Of a stretch of 64,000 bases of DNA, positions 12,601 to 35,004 are shown piece after piece. The position numbers were made by a program, and so were the translations under genes. Source of the stretch: Eriocheir sinensis. Taxonomy: Eukaryota > Arthropoda > Malacostraca > Decapoda > Varunidae. The stretch is from contig NC_066515.1 of NCBI RefSeq assembly GCF_024679095.1, positions 23,604,717 to 23,668,716 of the forward strand, in the 5' to 3' direction. Each line of letters begins with the position of its first letter. Positions within the stretch are counted from its first letter, which is position 1. A model generated the notes under the pieces. That model was not told the DNA's origin. It worked only from the letters and a program-made list of their open reading frames with translations, and did no database searches.

Positions 12601-13687
12601 TCGACACAACTCCCAGGTGTCGATTGTATTCAGCCGATAGGTAGACATTGACAGAAGAACAGAGTAATGGAAAATATAGGAAGTATGTAGGTCGGTATAG
12701 GAAGGTATAGGAAGATAGACAGGTAGGTAGAGAGAGAGACAGTTTTCATTACCATGATATATTTGCAACATTAGGCAATAAATAGTCTAGTAGCGATTAC
12801 TAATTGGAGGAAGACGTTGATTTTTGATGAAATCCCTCTACAGAACGATTCCATAAAGCTAGTGATAATATCTGATGCATGTCGGTGTGGTGAGCTTTGC
12901 TACATCTTGATTCTACAGTCACTGCTGAGTCTGATGGTGTCAACCAAAACTGCCTAGCTCGTATATGAGGTGACCTATGGCACATAATAAAGAAACATGT
13001 CCCACTAGAGATGTGGTCCGACATGAGAGTCTGCGAGAGAGCGATATGCAGCCAATCAGCTGCAACCTTTCCAACCTGCCTACAGGAATCTAGCTGAAGT
13101 GAACATACTTATAGCAGAGTCCCTTGATAGAGAGAGTCCCGACAGCCTAAGATTTGGACGCCATTATTGGCCCTGTTTTCGCCGCGCTTTTCAAACGCTA
13201 GCAAACGCTCTCTTGTTTCACAGCCATACGGGTCGTCCACTGAAACTGAGCACGCTTGTGTCAGACCTGCACACCTTCCCCTAACAGCCAGCTGGGAGCC
13301 AGCAGCCAGCGAGCTGTGGTAATGTAAATAAGAGAGAGTTTGTGTCTACATCAACAGGTATCGCCAACCCACCATTATGCCCTTATATATACTTTACTAT
13401 AATTTGGTCACCAGCCGTTGGAATGTGCCCTAGGAAGGTGACAGGAGATTATTATTAGCCTGACGATCAGCCACTGTCTCAGGATAGGCACTTATTTTTT
13501 TTTTAGTAGTAACCCATGCACGCAACCTGTGATATAGGCGTGTCACTGTCGGTGTCATGGCGGGCTGCTAACGACCTTGAGAGGCGACAGCGCTCAGAGT
13601 CAGAGGGCAGTGAGAGACTTCACACAAGTCTGGGTGCTTCTCTTTTAGTGTTGCTGTTGTGATAAATGGATTTAACAATACTTATCG
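12601..13687. other. Non-coding, no gene seen
   Basis: No convincing coding or RNA feature was found. There are scattered short GATA and GTAG runs near 12640-12740. Confidence 0.5.
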
Positions 13688-14222
13688 CTGTAAAACATTA
13701 TCGGCAGCAGTTGGGGAAGTCTTTCTCTTACCTGCATATCCCTTCATCGCCTGTTAACACAATAAAGTGAGTAGCACGGCGAGTAATGGAATCCACCCCC
13801 AGATAATTAGTTTACAATAATTTTCTCTTCATATGCTTAAGTTTACTGCAAGCAGGTAACGGAAAGGAAGAAAAGTGCGCCTTTGCATTGATGGAGGTCG
13901 TAGCAGGAGGAGGTAGTAGGTCAGCCACGTGGCCCATGACAAGTATATCAATTAAGGCTCATGACTTTCAGGGGGCAGCGTCCCTCCCTGCAGGCAAGGG
14001 TCAGGCGATGAAGGGATATGTAGGAAGAGAAAGACTTCCCCAACTGCTGCTGATAATGTTTTACAGCCTTGATATATTTGCTGCTGATAATGTTTTACAG
14101 CCTTGATATACTTGTCATGGGCCACGTGGCTGACCTACTACCTCCTCCTCCTACGACCTCCATCAATGCAAAGGCGCACTTTTCTTCCTTTCCGTTACCT
14201 GCCTGCAGTAAACTTCAGCATA
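13688..14222. repeat. Interleaved inverted repeats (A-B-A'-B')
   Basis: Two separate inverted repeats overlap. Arm A (13688-13754) is the reverse complement of 14003-14068. Arm B (13831-13951) is the reverse complement of 14104-14222 with about three mismatches. The order is A, B, A', B', so the two stems would cross rather than nest. A 31-base unit is also tandemly duplicated between A' and B' (about 14046-14108). A long (TA)n tract follows at once. Confidence 0.85.
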
Positions 14223-14233
14223 TGGAGGGAAAA

Positions 14234-14241
<8 letters not shown>

Positions 14242-14331
<90 letters not shown>
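14242..14331. repeat. (TA)n microsatellite
   Basis: About 90 bases of pure TA follow an A-rich run. Open frames across it are artefacts that read only Ile-Tyr. Confidence 0.97.
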
Positions 14332-14639
14332 CTTTTTCTACTTTTGTATTCTTTGTACATTTTGTATTCATATTTATTTTGGAAGATGGGCTGGTGCCTG
14401 GCAGGCACCTAGCTCCCTTCTTTTTTATTGTAATTTTATACAACAATAAACTTAACTCATTAATATCAACTAAATTGAAGTAACAATGGATGTATTTCCT
14501 TGTCGTATTAATTATCAAAGATTTGTCTATATATTACCTTATCAACCATCATATTTTCATCAAATATAAAGTGGTACAGTTTGTGATATTCTTAAAATTT
14601 AGTGGTACGAATGATACTTTTTAGGTGCAACATGCGGTA

Positions 14640-15064
14640 CAATTTTTTTTTCGAGGTGGCACCACTGCTTGGTGGAGTTGTAGACAATATCGTGCGTGGC
14701 AGCATACGCATGACACACTCCAATAAGGTCTTACAGAGCCTCCACTGTGGGCGCCATCAGTCCTACCATGTCATCAGCATAACTCCGCGAGTTGATGCAC
14801 CCATCATATAAGTGGCAGCCTGTGCCTGTGTCACGCAGAGCGGCAGTGAGGTCATCTGTGTAGACGTTGCACAGGTAGGGAGACAAGATCCCTCCCTGGC
14901 GAATACCATTGGCTGTCTTAAATAGCAGCGAAGTGGAAGCCCCCATTTTACAGCAAATTCCTGGGTAGTGTACCAGTACATTAGGAGCTTGACAATGTAC
15001 ACAGGAGTTCCCCTTACAAGCAGTTTATTAAACAGCTTCCAGTAGTTCACTCTGTCAAAGGCCT

Positions 15065-15066
<2 letters not shown>
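14640..15066 (-). pseudogene. LINE reverse-transcriptase fragment, truncated at a (TA)n tract
   Basis: The minus strand reads KAFDRVNYWKLFNKLL, then a frameshift, then TANGIRQGGILSPYLCNVY and SRSYADDMVGL. These are reverse-transcriptase blocks A, B and C, with the catalytic YADD intact. The 5' end stops within a (TA)n tract at 15067. The frame is broken near 14945. This is a different family from the CR1 copies. Confidence 0.8.

Positions 15067-15154
<88 letters not shown>
15067..15154. repeat. (TA)n microsatellite
   Basis: About 88 bases of TA form the upstream boundary of the reverse-transcriptase fragment. Confidence 0.97.
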
Positions 15155-15157
<3 letters not shown>

Positions 15158-15474
15158 CAGATCCACATAAACATCATAGGGTACTGGTTTGTAAATACGT
15201 CATGTAATAGTATCAACTGGAATCCATCCACGCCAATGATTAAAAAAATACTTATTTGTTTGACTTGGGTAACGTCGCATACCTTACCTTACTTCTCATG
15301 CTGAGGAAAAATATGTACACAGACTCACTTCCCACTCTGACTGAGGCTGTCAGCAAACTGCCGAGCGAGGCTCCCCTCGCTCGCCGCCAGGTGAGCAATG
15401 AAATGGGAGTGGACCCGCCTGTGTGTATGTAGTGACACGACTAGCCTGATGGGTGAGCCTCCCATAACTCCCGC

Positions 15475-15644
15475 TGCCAGGGGAGTATCTCTTAGGTCGA
15501 CTGGTAAGAGAGTGGCTTTCCCGTCTCGCTGGTCGCGGGTTCGATCCCCGGCACCGGCAAACCTTTCTTTGTCTGGATTAATTTCTCGTGTGTTTCGTTA
15601 CAGGCAGTGGCCGTGTGGGAGTGGAGTAAAGAGAAAATCCTGGC

Positions 15645-15682
<38 letters not shown>

Positions 15683-15850
15683 TGCCAACAGCATTGGAGC
15701 CTCTTGCCACGCGCAGTGATCAATCCCATGCGGGCTTCGGCCGCTTAAACACATGGGACACGTCTCCTGGCAGCCCGGCGGGTCACGAACGTGGTGGGTG
15801 TGATGTCTGCCGTTCTTCGACGGGGCAGAAAGTACTGTACATTCGTTTTT
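15475..15850 (+). mobile_element. tRNA-derived SINE, split by (TA)n
   Basis: A tRNA-like head at 15475-15560 has a box A-like TAGGTCGACTGG and a perfect box B, GGTTCGATCCC. The acceptor ends do not pair properly, so this looks like a SINE head rather than a functional tRNA. A GC-richer body follows and is interrupted by a (TA)n run at 15650-15679. The 3' boundary is uncertain. Confidence 0.55.
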
Positions 15851-18142
15851 TAACCTTCGTCATCTTCATTAACAGCACTAGATTCTTGGTGGATTTTGTT
15901 TATGCATTACTTTCCTAAGGTCTACCACTATATTGGATATTCCTACGTGTTTTCAAGGTCCCCAAGGAACCCAATGAACACTGACAAGTTAAAAAAATTG
16001 CATTTGTTGAACCTTTTGGGGCTCACTTCAATCCGACCATACATTTCTTTGTTGTTAAGTATACTTCATACTGCTCCTCTAAATGTTCTGAACAATCTCT
16101 GCACCTCGTTCTCTGCCACTTCTACAATTCCTTGCCTAACCCGTGTCAGGCAACACTACTATTGCCATCATATAAAACTATAACCCTTATCATACAGGCC
16201 CAGTGTAACTATAATGGCCAAGTATAAATATTTATGATGCCGAGGTAAAACAGAGGTTTGTGGGAATATACACATTTTATTGAAAGCCATAGTCCGGTAT
16301 AGAATCAAAGTTCATAGCATTTTATATAACATCGAGAAGACAAAAAGGGCATGAATTAATGTTGATAAACACTCATGTCATTCTCAGTAGGCAGAAACTT
16401 TACTATCAACTATAACCAGAGCCCTCTAGTCTGGTATATGAAAAGCTAAGGTTGTTCCTTTATATATACTGCATATAATTAGCCCACTAGACACATAGGT
16501 ATAGCTAATGGTTTTAAATTTCTAGTATAGTAGGCCTCACATCATCATTCTCTGCTGATAGTCCCCTTGATCTTTTATATATTTAGAGTTAAGAGTAATA
16601 TCGGTGTATATAAGGGTTTGATATTACATACATACAAAGAAAAAACTAAAACTTTATACAGTTAATGTCAATATATGACATATATCTATTATGCTATCAG
16701 AGGGGTAAGCTTTTTTTTTTTTATATATATCTATATACTTGCTGCAGTTTTAAATTATTCCACCTCAATAAGCAATGCATTTCTCCAGTTGACCATTTCA
16801 AAGTTTTAGATAATTCAATATACAATAAATTTACTACTGTATAAAAAAATGTTTATGTCAATTTTCTACTGCTTTCATATTTTGGATTGATTTTTTTCAA
16901 TCCCACATATTGATTTCATACATTTTAACAAAATTCTGACATTTAGTATTCTTATTTGTTGCCATTGTTAACGTATAAGTCAGTACTGCTGGTACCGGTA
17001 TTAATTGTACAGTACCAGTTAAGTAGTAGGAAAGAGGAAAGGCAGATGAGAGAAAACCGTTCCAGAAATAACTAGCAAGAAGGATGAGAGAATGCAGATG
17101 CTCATCCTTTCATGCATAAGGGGAGATGAAGTAAAAATATTTTGTGCAGCATAACACAATTACTCAATATTTAAATCATATTCTCCCTGGTGTGACTCTG
17201 GGAAAAGGAGCTTGAACATACTACTGCTGCTACTTCACTCTTAATATATCTACCCCTGCTATTCTGAGACAACCATTACTACTACTACTACTACTGTTGC
17301 TATAAAAAAGTGCTACATGACCACATATGTTACACAAAACCAATTAAATGATGGCCTTTTTGAGGAGAGAGGTTCCTATAGAATGCCACATAGAGGTTAC
17401 AACATAGCAGGCAAATCAAAGTTAACGAGTTTAATCAAAAGTGAACTGCAGAAATTTCAGGCAGCCACATCCCTTCTTTTTTCTCAATTTTGATTGGCCA
17501 AGTGGCAGCCAATCACACCATCATCATGGAATCGACAGAAATATAATATTACATCTCAAAATCACCATATATTATAGTTAAAATACAATTTAACCACTGA
17601 AAAGTTCTCGTACCTGAAGTGTCAATGACTACTATGTGTGAGGCAGGGGCATGTCAGCTAGAGGAAATGCTGAGTGCCAAAATTTCTAACACCTTCCACC
17701 ACTACTTGTAGAAATTGAAAGCATGACACCATTAATTGTTTGACTTAATTGCATTCTCTTTTTTTGCATGAAGGAAATATTTACCCATAAATCCCCATTA
17801 ATGCATTCCTATGAATCAATAGATGGAGTGTTATAGGATTTATCATTGAATGCATTTTAGTTTGCCAACATTTTCATTACAATGTCATGAATAATGTACA
17901 ACACGCAGGATTTTTTGGTGTAAACATAATATTGATCATTACAACTCTGAAATGTTGCTAGTTTGGTACAGGAAAATGTCACTTAAGTCTAGCTGGACTA
18001 AAGAGGTCTGCAGATTTGCAGCTGACAGAGTTTCAAAGAGGACCACCAGGTGACAGGTCGAGCTCACTGCAAGACCCTATTTCATAATGAAACAGACTAC
18101 AGTAAATTCTCATGAGGTCATGCAAAGGACACTTTCTCCCTA
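15850..18142. other. AT-rich non-coding region, likely 3' flank of the RING gene
   Basis: No protein-like frame is present. The part next to 18142 should hold the 3' untranslated region of the minus-strand RING-UIM gene. A short (ACT)n run lies at about 17277-17300. Confidence 0.5.
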
Positions 18143-29143
<11,001 letters not shown>

Positions 29144-29490
29144 ATTCTAGGGAACAAATGGAAATGGGTATGTTAGTAAGGTAGGTAACATAAGTAATTT
29201 ATGACTGAACGTTCTTGTAAAGGTCAATTGATTTAAACATTTTCATATTTGTAAGTGCCTGTAACCTATAAAAAAATGGGAGTATAAATTGCCTAACCCT
29301 GAAAGTTGTGCAGTGTCAAGAGTCTGTCTGACAATGATTGGATAAAGGAAGTAGCCATAGCCCTAGGCAAGATGGGCAAGGTAATAGGAATTCAACAAAG
29401 TGTCACTGGGACATAAAAGCATTTCTTAAGAAAATTTACATTGTCAAATGTGTGAGATTCTCATTGCTCCAAAAAACAGTTGCTAACACA

Positions 29491-30286
29491 CAGAGTTGGG
29501 TCCAAGTACAGGTGACTGTACTTAAGTCCGAGTCCAAGTACCTGGATATTTTCCAAGTAGGCTACAAGTACAAGTACAGTCACTTTGCTATGGACTTAAG
29601 TCCAAGTCCAAGTACATGTCATTGTACTCAAGTACAAGTACTTTATGTGATTGAAAAGTTCCTGTCACAGATTTGTAAAGCACGAAAGTTAATAGTTTTC
29701 GTATATACACATTAATGAGACATCATAATATTACACTACAATATCATAACTCAATGTATGTATTTATCCAAGAGTATCATCACAAAGTTCACTAGAATAT
29801 ATATACAGTATATAAAAAAAAGTAAAGTTGGGGACATACGCTGTAGCAGCGCGTGGCCTCGGTGCTCATCTCCATAACATTGGCCATTGAGCCTGTGGTG
29901 GGAGGGAGCCCATTACTCCGGGACACAGCTAGGGCCAGTGTGACATCCGGGTTACCACAGTTTACCTTCCCCAGGTACCCATTTATCGACCAGCCCGAAA
30001 GGGAGGATGAATAGCAGGGTGAGCTACACATTGACTGCCCGGGCTGGGATTCGAACCCAGGCCCGCGGAGTAGAAGCCAGGCACGCTGAACACTAGACCA
30101 CGGAGGTGTATACAGTATATAGCTTTTGATTAAATACAATGTACTTGTTTGTACTTGAATGTACATACTTGGTATTTTCAAGTAAATTTGGTCTAAGTAA
30201 AAGTACAAGTACAATTGAATTTTTAAACTCCAAGTATAAGTACATGAAAGTCTGTACTTAAGTCCATGTACTTGGACCCGACCCTG
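29491..30286. mobile_element. Non-autonomous hAT-type DNA transposon
   Basis: The ends are inverted: the left begins CAGAGTTGGGTCCAAGTACA and the right, reverse-complemented, begins CAGGGTCGGGTCCAAGTACA. The element is flanked on both sides by the identical eight bases CTAACACA (29483-29490 and 30287-30294). An 8-bp target duplication with CAG-starting ends is the hAT signature. Subterminal regions are full of AAGTAC repeats. There is no transposase frame. A SINE is nested inside. Without it, the element is about 490 bases. Confidence 0.9.
29815..30108 (-). mobile_element. tRNA-derived SINE nested in the hAT element
   Basis: On the minus strand the head has box A-like TGGTCTAGTG and box B GGTTCGAATCCC. 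The body has a GGTACCTGGGGAAGG block, and the tail ends CCCCAACTTTAC followed by T runs. The 13-base target duplication TATACAGTATATA is present at 29802-29814 and 30109-30121. The same tail recurs at 39293-39390, which identifies a family. Confidence 0.88.
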
Positions 30287-30740
30287 CTAACACAAAATTT
30301 GGTGCACTCAGATAAATACCCACTGAGATAAAACCCCTTGTTGAATTAAAAAAATTACTGAGTTTGCTAATTACTGCTGAAGATGCTGCCCAGGGGAAAC
30401 TCAAGAAGATTGACTTTTTTATAGCACAATTTTTTTAAAGCACAATTCTGTCTTCTCGATGTTCTTGCAGGAAATTTATATAGTTTACTTTGTATCCCCT
30501 CTCTGGGCTGTTGCTACAGCCGAAGGCTGGACGAAGGCATTGTTACATTAAAAAACAGCCATGTTTGCTTCCAAAATAGGAAAAAATGTTCTTAGTAAAC
30601 TAAATAATTACTAACTAATGCAGAGCATACGCCTAGGGGCGTATTGCTTCACTCACTCACCCCCTATAATCCAGGTGGTCCTTCCAAGCAAGCTCCCACA
30701 CAGCTGTCCTATCCATCCCAAGTCCTTCCCGGCAGGATTG

Positions 30741-31066
30741 GTTTACATAGATTTACATAGATCAGACCACACAGACCCCATGGTCCAGACTAGGTGATCT
30801 GTCCTTAAACCTAAGTGATTCTACATTAATCAGATGGCTCCAAAACTTTGCATTTCTTCTCTAGTTAAAATTAAGTTGAAGGAAGTGTCACTCAAGCTTG
30901 TTTTAAAGGAGTCAATCATGTGACACTGGACCGCTGAAGGTGGGAGCTTATTCCATTCTCGCACTACAACGTTGGTGAAGAAAAATTTGGTGCAGCCTGA
31001 ATTTATTTGTCTACGTTTAAGTTTTGTGCCATTATTCCTCGTTCGCAAAGTGTCATCGATCATAAT
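30741..31066 (-). mobile_element. CR1-clade LINE, copy 4 (3' end only)
   Basis: This fragment carries only the 3' tail and the last codons of ORF2 (MIDDTLRTRNNG, VVVREWNKLPPS). It is more diverged from copies 1-3 than they are from one another. Unlike those copies it is not bordered by (GA)n. Confidence 0.88.
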
Positions 31067-31960
31067 GAGTTAGGTGCATGTCCCCTTGGTCTCTTCCACT
31101 CAGGGTTGTCTTGTACAAAAACAACCATGTGAGCAGGATTGACGTCAGGGAGGCGTGCTAGGAGTCTCCCTCAAGGCGACGCCACTCCTATAGGCCTTGG
31201 GCACCCAGTCCAGTCCAGCAGCAGGCATGGGGATTGTAACGGCTCCCACATGTGACTTATTCTTGATTCTTGATTGTTGATTGGCATTGTTGTGTCTTTT
31301 AGTTTTGTTCAATTTTCTTTTTTCTTCTGTTCCATATTGTTATGATATATAGTTTTTTTGTCTTCAGTTTCTTCCAGAGTTATTGGTTGAAACAGCTAGT
31401 AGTACATTGGCTATTAAGTAGTCTCTGCTTTGGGTTTCTGTGTTCTGTATAACATTTTGGTTTTATCTATTTCTGAATATTCTTCACAGTCCAGCAGAAA
31501 ATGTTCCAAAGTTTCTATTTCTGCACCACAGCACGGACACTCCTCACTTTTCCTCTGAAACCTGTTCCTCCAGTTTAGAGTTAGGGTATTAGTAACTGTT
31601 CTTCCTCTTAATATTAATTTTGTACCCAATAAATTAAGTTAAGTTGGAACTTGTAATATTGCCCTGTAGACGGAGTTTTCTATTCTCTGTAATTTAGTGA
31701 TCTCTTCTTCAGTGAATTCCATAATTTCGGCTGAAAAGAGTATATACTTCTGACAGTGCCATTCCCTTCAAGTAAGTTTTGCCAATTAGTAATCTATTAC
31801 AACATCTTGCTATTACACTGTATGTAATGTTAGCTAGCTCACTAGCTTTTCTTAGTTTATGTTTTTTTAAGTCACTGAAGCAGTTTTTGTTGTTGGTTAT
31901 TTTAACTCTTAGGTATACTTTGAGTTACTAGAATATTTTCAATGCTCACTCCTCGGCAGC
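31067..31960 (-). pseudogene. LINE C-terminal fragment with a CPCC zinc knuckle
   Basis: The minus strand reads IMEFTEEEITKLQRIENSVY, a stop, then NWRNRFQRKSEECPCCGAEI and LEHFLLDCEEY, followed by a 3' untranslated region to about 31067. The C-x2-C...H...C pattern is the zinc knuckle at the end of many LINE ORF2 proteins. It is truncated at the 5' end and has stops. Confidence 0.75.
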
Positions 31961-33500
31961 TTTGCATTTCACGTTTAAAGGTATCCCACAACTCTCCAGG
32001 GTACGTACCCTATAATACCGCGCACTTCAAACCTATTTGAGACTGCCATTGCGGCATTGCATACACCTGAGCACACGTCTGCTGGTCCCTCGATCTGTTT
32101 CTCAAGATGGAACCCTGTGGAACCTTAAAGAAACCCTGGCGGGGTTGTATCTTGAGGATCTTTAGGACCTCATGCGTATCTTCAGTTTTGCAACAAGTCT
32201 GTGGTTGATCACAAAGAACTCAGCAACCAGGAAAGCCCTACAGATGATAAAATACCTCAGTTCAAATTTGGCGCGGAGCTCGACGGAACAAGTATGGCGA
32301 GGCACGTTGCCGCTACTTGTCCGATACGTGTACAATACGAAAGCTTCCCAGAGCTATACACCGCTTTCACTTTTATAGTACTTGCTATGTGTATTCAGCA
32401 ACTGAAACATCATTCCATCTGTTTGTTCAGCTACAAAACGCATATTTTCCCAGGAATTCGTTTTGGCAGGCATGGGGTTATATATAACTTTAGAATCCTT
32501 TGAGTCATCGTAATCGACTAAATATTTATGCGTGGACGGGATCAACTTTATCGCTTACTTGATTTAAAGTCACTGTAATCGAATACTTAGGTGAAGTGAT
32601 CTTGTTAAAGCTCTTTTCAACTTTGGTTATTTAAATATGTTGTAGGTGTGTCACGCAATGGAACACAAGATGAACAGTGATTGAACACTTGCCTTACAAG
32701 ATGATGAGCCCTTCTGCACGTCAGCCTGCCAGGTGAGTCGCCAGCCTGATACTGCTGCCTGCAGGCTGTTGTGTGCTCGTCGGTCGTACCTCGGTCTGCA
32801 CGCGTGTACGTGAGACTTCTTTCCGCCGCCCACACACTGGGCCCAGGGGGAGAGGGACGTAGAGAGGGGTGTCGGGAGGGGGAGGAGGAGGGATGTGGTG
32901 CCAAAACGTTTCGTTCGAGGGAGACAGGAAGCGGGGGAGCGAAGAGGGAGGCACAGCAGGGAGGGAGGCCATGATACGTTTCGTCCGCTCTGTTGCCGGG
33001 CCAGTGAACCCTTATCGCAGACGAAATATTTATCTAGATTGTACAGTATATAGTCCTTGGAAGTTGTCTCAAGGAGTCCCAAACACGCTTAAATTGGGAC
33101 ACACTTCCAAGGACTTGCGACTTTTAATTGATGAAACCGGCCCCTGGTATGGCCCAGTGATCTAAGAATCCTTATACAAAGATATGCATAATATAAACGA
33201 AGGCTATATCCTACGCGCGCAGCACAGCTTTTTTTTTAAAGTAAGGAGACAAAGGATCACACACACACACACACACACTACACACTTCTAGATAGATAGA
33301 TAGATGGATAGACTGCAAAACTTAGTGAGTCCCTGCTGTTTCTTCGTTTTTCCCTCGCACCGATGTCCAGACGACGTGACACTCGCGTCATTCGATTGTC
33401 CTGCAATGTCCTGCTATAGTGCATACCCCCCACAGAGCCACTAGCTGCACCTACGTACACCTGAGCTGGTGGGCAGGCTGGCTTATTAACAATAATGTTC
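31961..33500. other. Non-coding region, partly GC-rich
   Basis: No protein-like frame was accepted. A GC-rich purine stretch (about 32820-32970) could be a promoter or an untranslated exon. A perfect ten-base inverted pair TCCTTGGAAG/CTTCCAAGGA lies at about 33053-33116. A CA run is near 33260. Confidence 0.4.
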
Positions 33501-33550
33501 TTTCAGCTGTGCTAAGTGAGTCTGCATTTGCCCCTAGATATTGTAGTTCC

Positions 33551-33553
<3 letters not shown>

Positions 33554-33604
<51 letters not shown>
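33554..33604. repeat. (AAT)n microsatellite
   Basis: About 17 units of a TAA trinucleotide repeat. Confidence 0.95.
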
Positions 33605-33619
33605 CGATCAATCAATATT

Positions 33620-34090
33620 TGCCTTAATTGTAACCATGCCAAAGATAAAGTGCTCTAAGTGAAGTGGGTGGATGATAGCAAATATTCTTTATGGGTTAGT
33701 AAGTATGAAGTATGCAAAAATGTGGCAGCCCGCGCCCGAACGATCGAAACTATATACACAATTAATAAGGGGATGATCAAGGATTTGGTAAAGTATAAAG
33801 GTGTACGTGTAGGCTATACCATCAGGAAATTATTTGAACGTAGTACTACCACCAAGGAGACTTTATACGATCGATAGTCTCCTTGACCACCACCTAGACG
33901 CGGGCATGGGGGAGGGAAGGGAGGTAACAGCAGGGAGGGAGGGGAGAGGGGTAACTTGATAAGACGTAGCACAGATCGAGTGGAGTATATAAGTGTACGT
34001 AGTAAAGTATTTAATTAAGTATGAAGTAAGAAGGATCAGGGAAGACCTAAGATTAAGCGATACAAAGCGGATCGAACAGCTCAAAAGAAT
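33620..34090 (+). mobile_element. Internally deleted LINE derivative
   Basis: An open frame at 33659-33877 (WVDDSKYSLWVSKYEVCKN...) follows a short Cys-rich lead and may be the start of a LINE ORF1; I do not recognise the protein. After a G-rich segment, bases 34040-34090 match the 3' tail of the LINE ending at 40791 (GACCTAAG..GCGATACAAAGCG..TCAAAAGAA). A 5' part joined to a 3' tail without the reverse transcriptase suggests a non-autonomous derivative. Confidence 0.45.
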
Positions 34091-34113
34091 TAAGTATATA
34101 TTGTGGGTGCATG

Positions 34114-34136
34114 AGGTTAGGTTAGGTTAGGTTAGT
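34114..34136 (+). repeat. Interstitial TTAGG run
   Basis: Four tandem copies of TTAGG, the usual arthropod telomere unit, lie about 25 bases beyond the LINE-like 3' tail. Confidence 0.85.
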
Positions 34137-35003
34137 CAGGGTAGTATAAGTAACCTTTGCAATGGCACCCCTTCTTGTCTTCAAACGTTCTCTTGAAAAA
34201 TGAAAATCACTCTTCTTGCGTGCGAGCGTGTTCGTGTGTGTGTGTGTGTGTACATGTGTTCCGGCTCTTTTTTTTTATTTCGCATTATATACTCCTAATC
34301 CGTAATTCCTTTTTCAATTTTGTTCCTTTTCTGTCAAATGAAAGTTTTCCCATCACCTCCTGCTTACTTATCCTCTATGGCAGTGGCAGTGAGTTGACAG
34401 CCCGTTGTGGTGTCGTGAGCTGTCCGGGTTTTGTTTACAAATAAAGGACAGATTTTGACGGCCCCACAGCCCCCTGAAACACCCACTGACCCCAGGAGAA
34501 GACAGTAGCAATCAATCCGTCAGGAGGGGCGTACACTTGGGCGTGCATCACCGTGACCACCCTGCAACGCCAAATCTGGAAATGTGAAGAGACAAATTGA
34601 TGTCTTTGGTAATAAGTCTTTGTAGAATCAGAGGGTGTTGCTTGCTGGGATTCAATGATTACTCCTTGAAATTGAATCGAGGCCTATTACCTGCATAATC
34701 CATAAATGTCAACTCCAGCTATATGGGCATGTTTTGTGTTACCCAGAAGGTGACCTGCTCATTTTGGCTGGTACTTCTGCAAGTCCTGAGCTGAGGAGGT
34801 ATTTGATTTGGAAGGATGTCCTCATGACTTGCTCAGAGACAGATATATGGTCTCTATACTTCCACAGTAACTATTAACCTACCTTGAAGGACTGTTTCTC
34901 TTTTTAATGCCATGTCCATCCTTTTATGTTGTTCTCTTCTTGCCGTGTAGTAATGTGTAAAAGATATTAAAATCACAGAAATGGTTTGTATTTTCTTGGG
35001 TAG
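34137..35003 (+). promoter_or_regulatory. 5' flank and probable 5' UTR of the zinc-finger gene
   Basis: The first coding exon is preceded by an acceptor (TTCTTGGGTAG at about 34993-35003). A non-coding first exon is therefore expected in this interval. A GC-richer stretch at about 34370-34590 is the likeliest place. No TATA box or start site could be fixed. Confidence 0.35.
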
Positions 35004-35004
35004 G

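Noticed and set aside
14069..14518. Long frames full of Ile-Tyr, also at 15067-15158, 28832-29035, 55426-55677, 55826-56210 and 58878-59271
   Set aside because: They read through (TA)n microsatellites, which have no stop in some frames. They are not proteins.
15475..15560. Functional tRNA gene
   Set aside because: Boxes A and B are good, but the acceptor ends do not pair and the T arm has a mismatch. It fits a SINE head better.
32617..33165. Several frames of 65-145 codons on both strands
   Set aside because: They overlap each other in all frames, have low-complexity composition and no recognisable domain or splice context.
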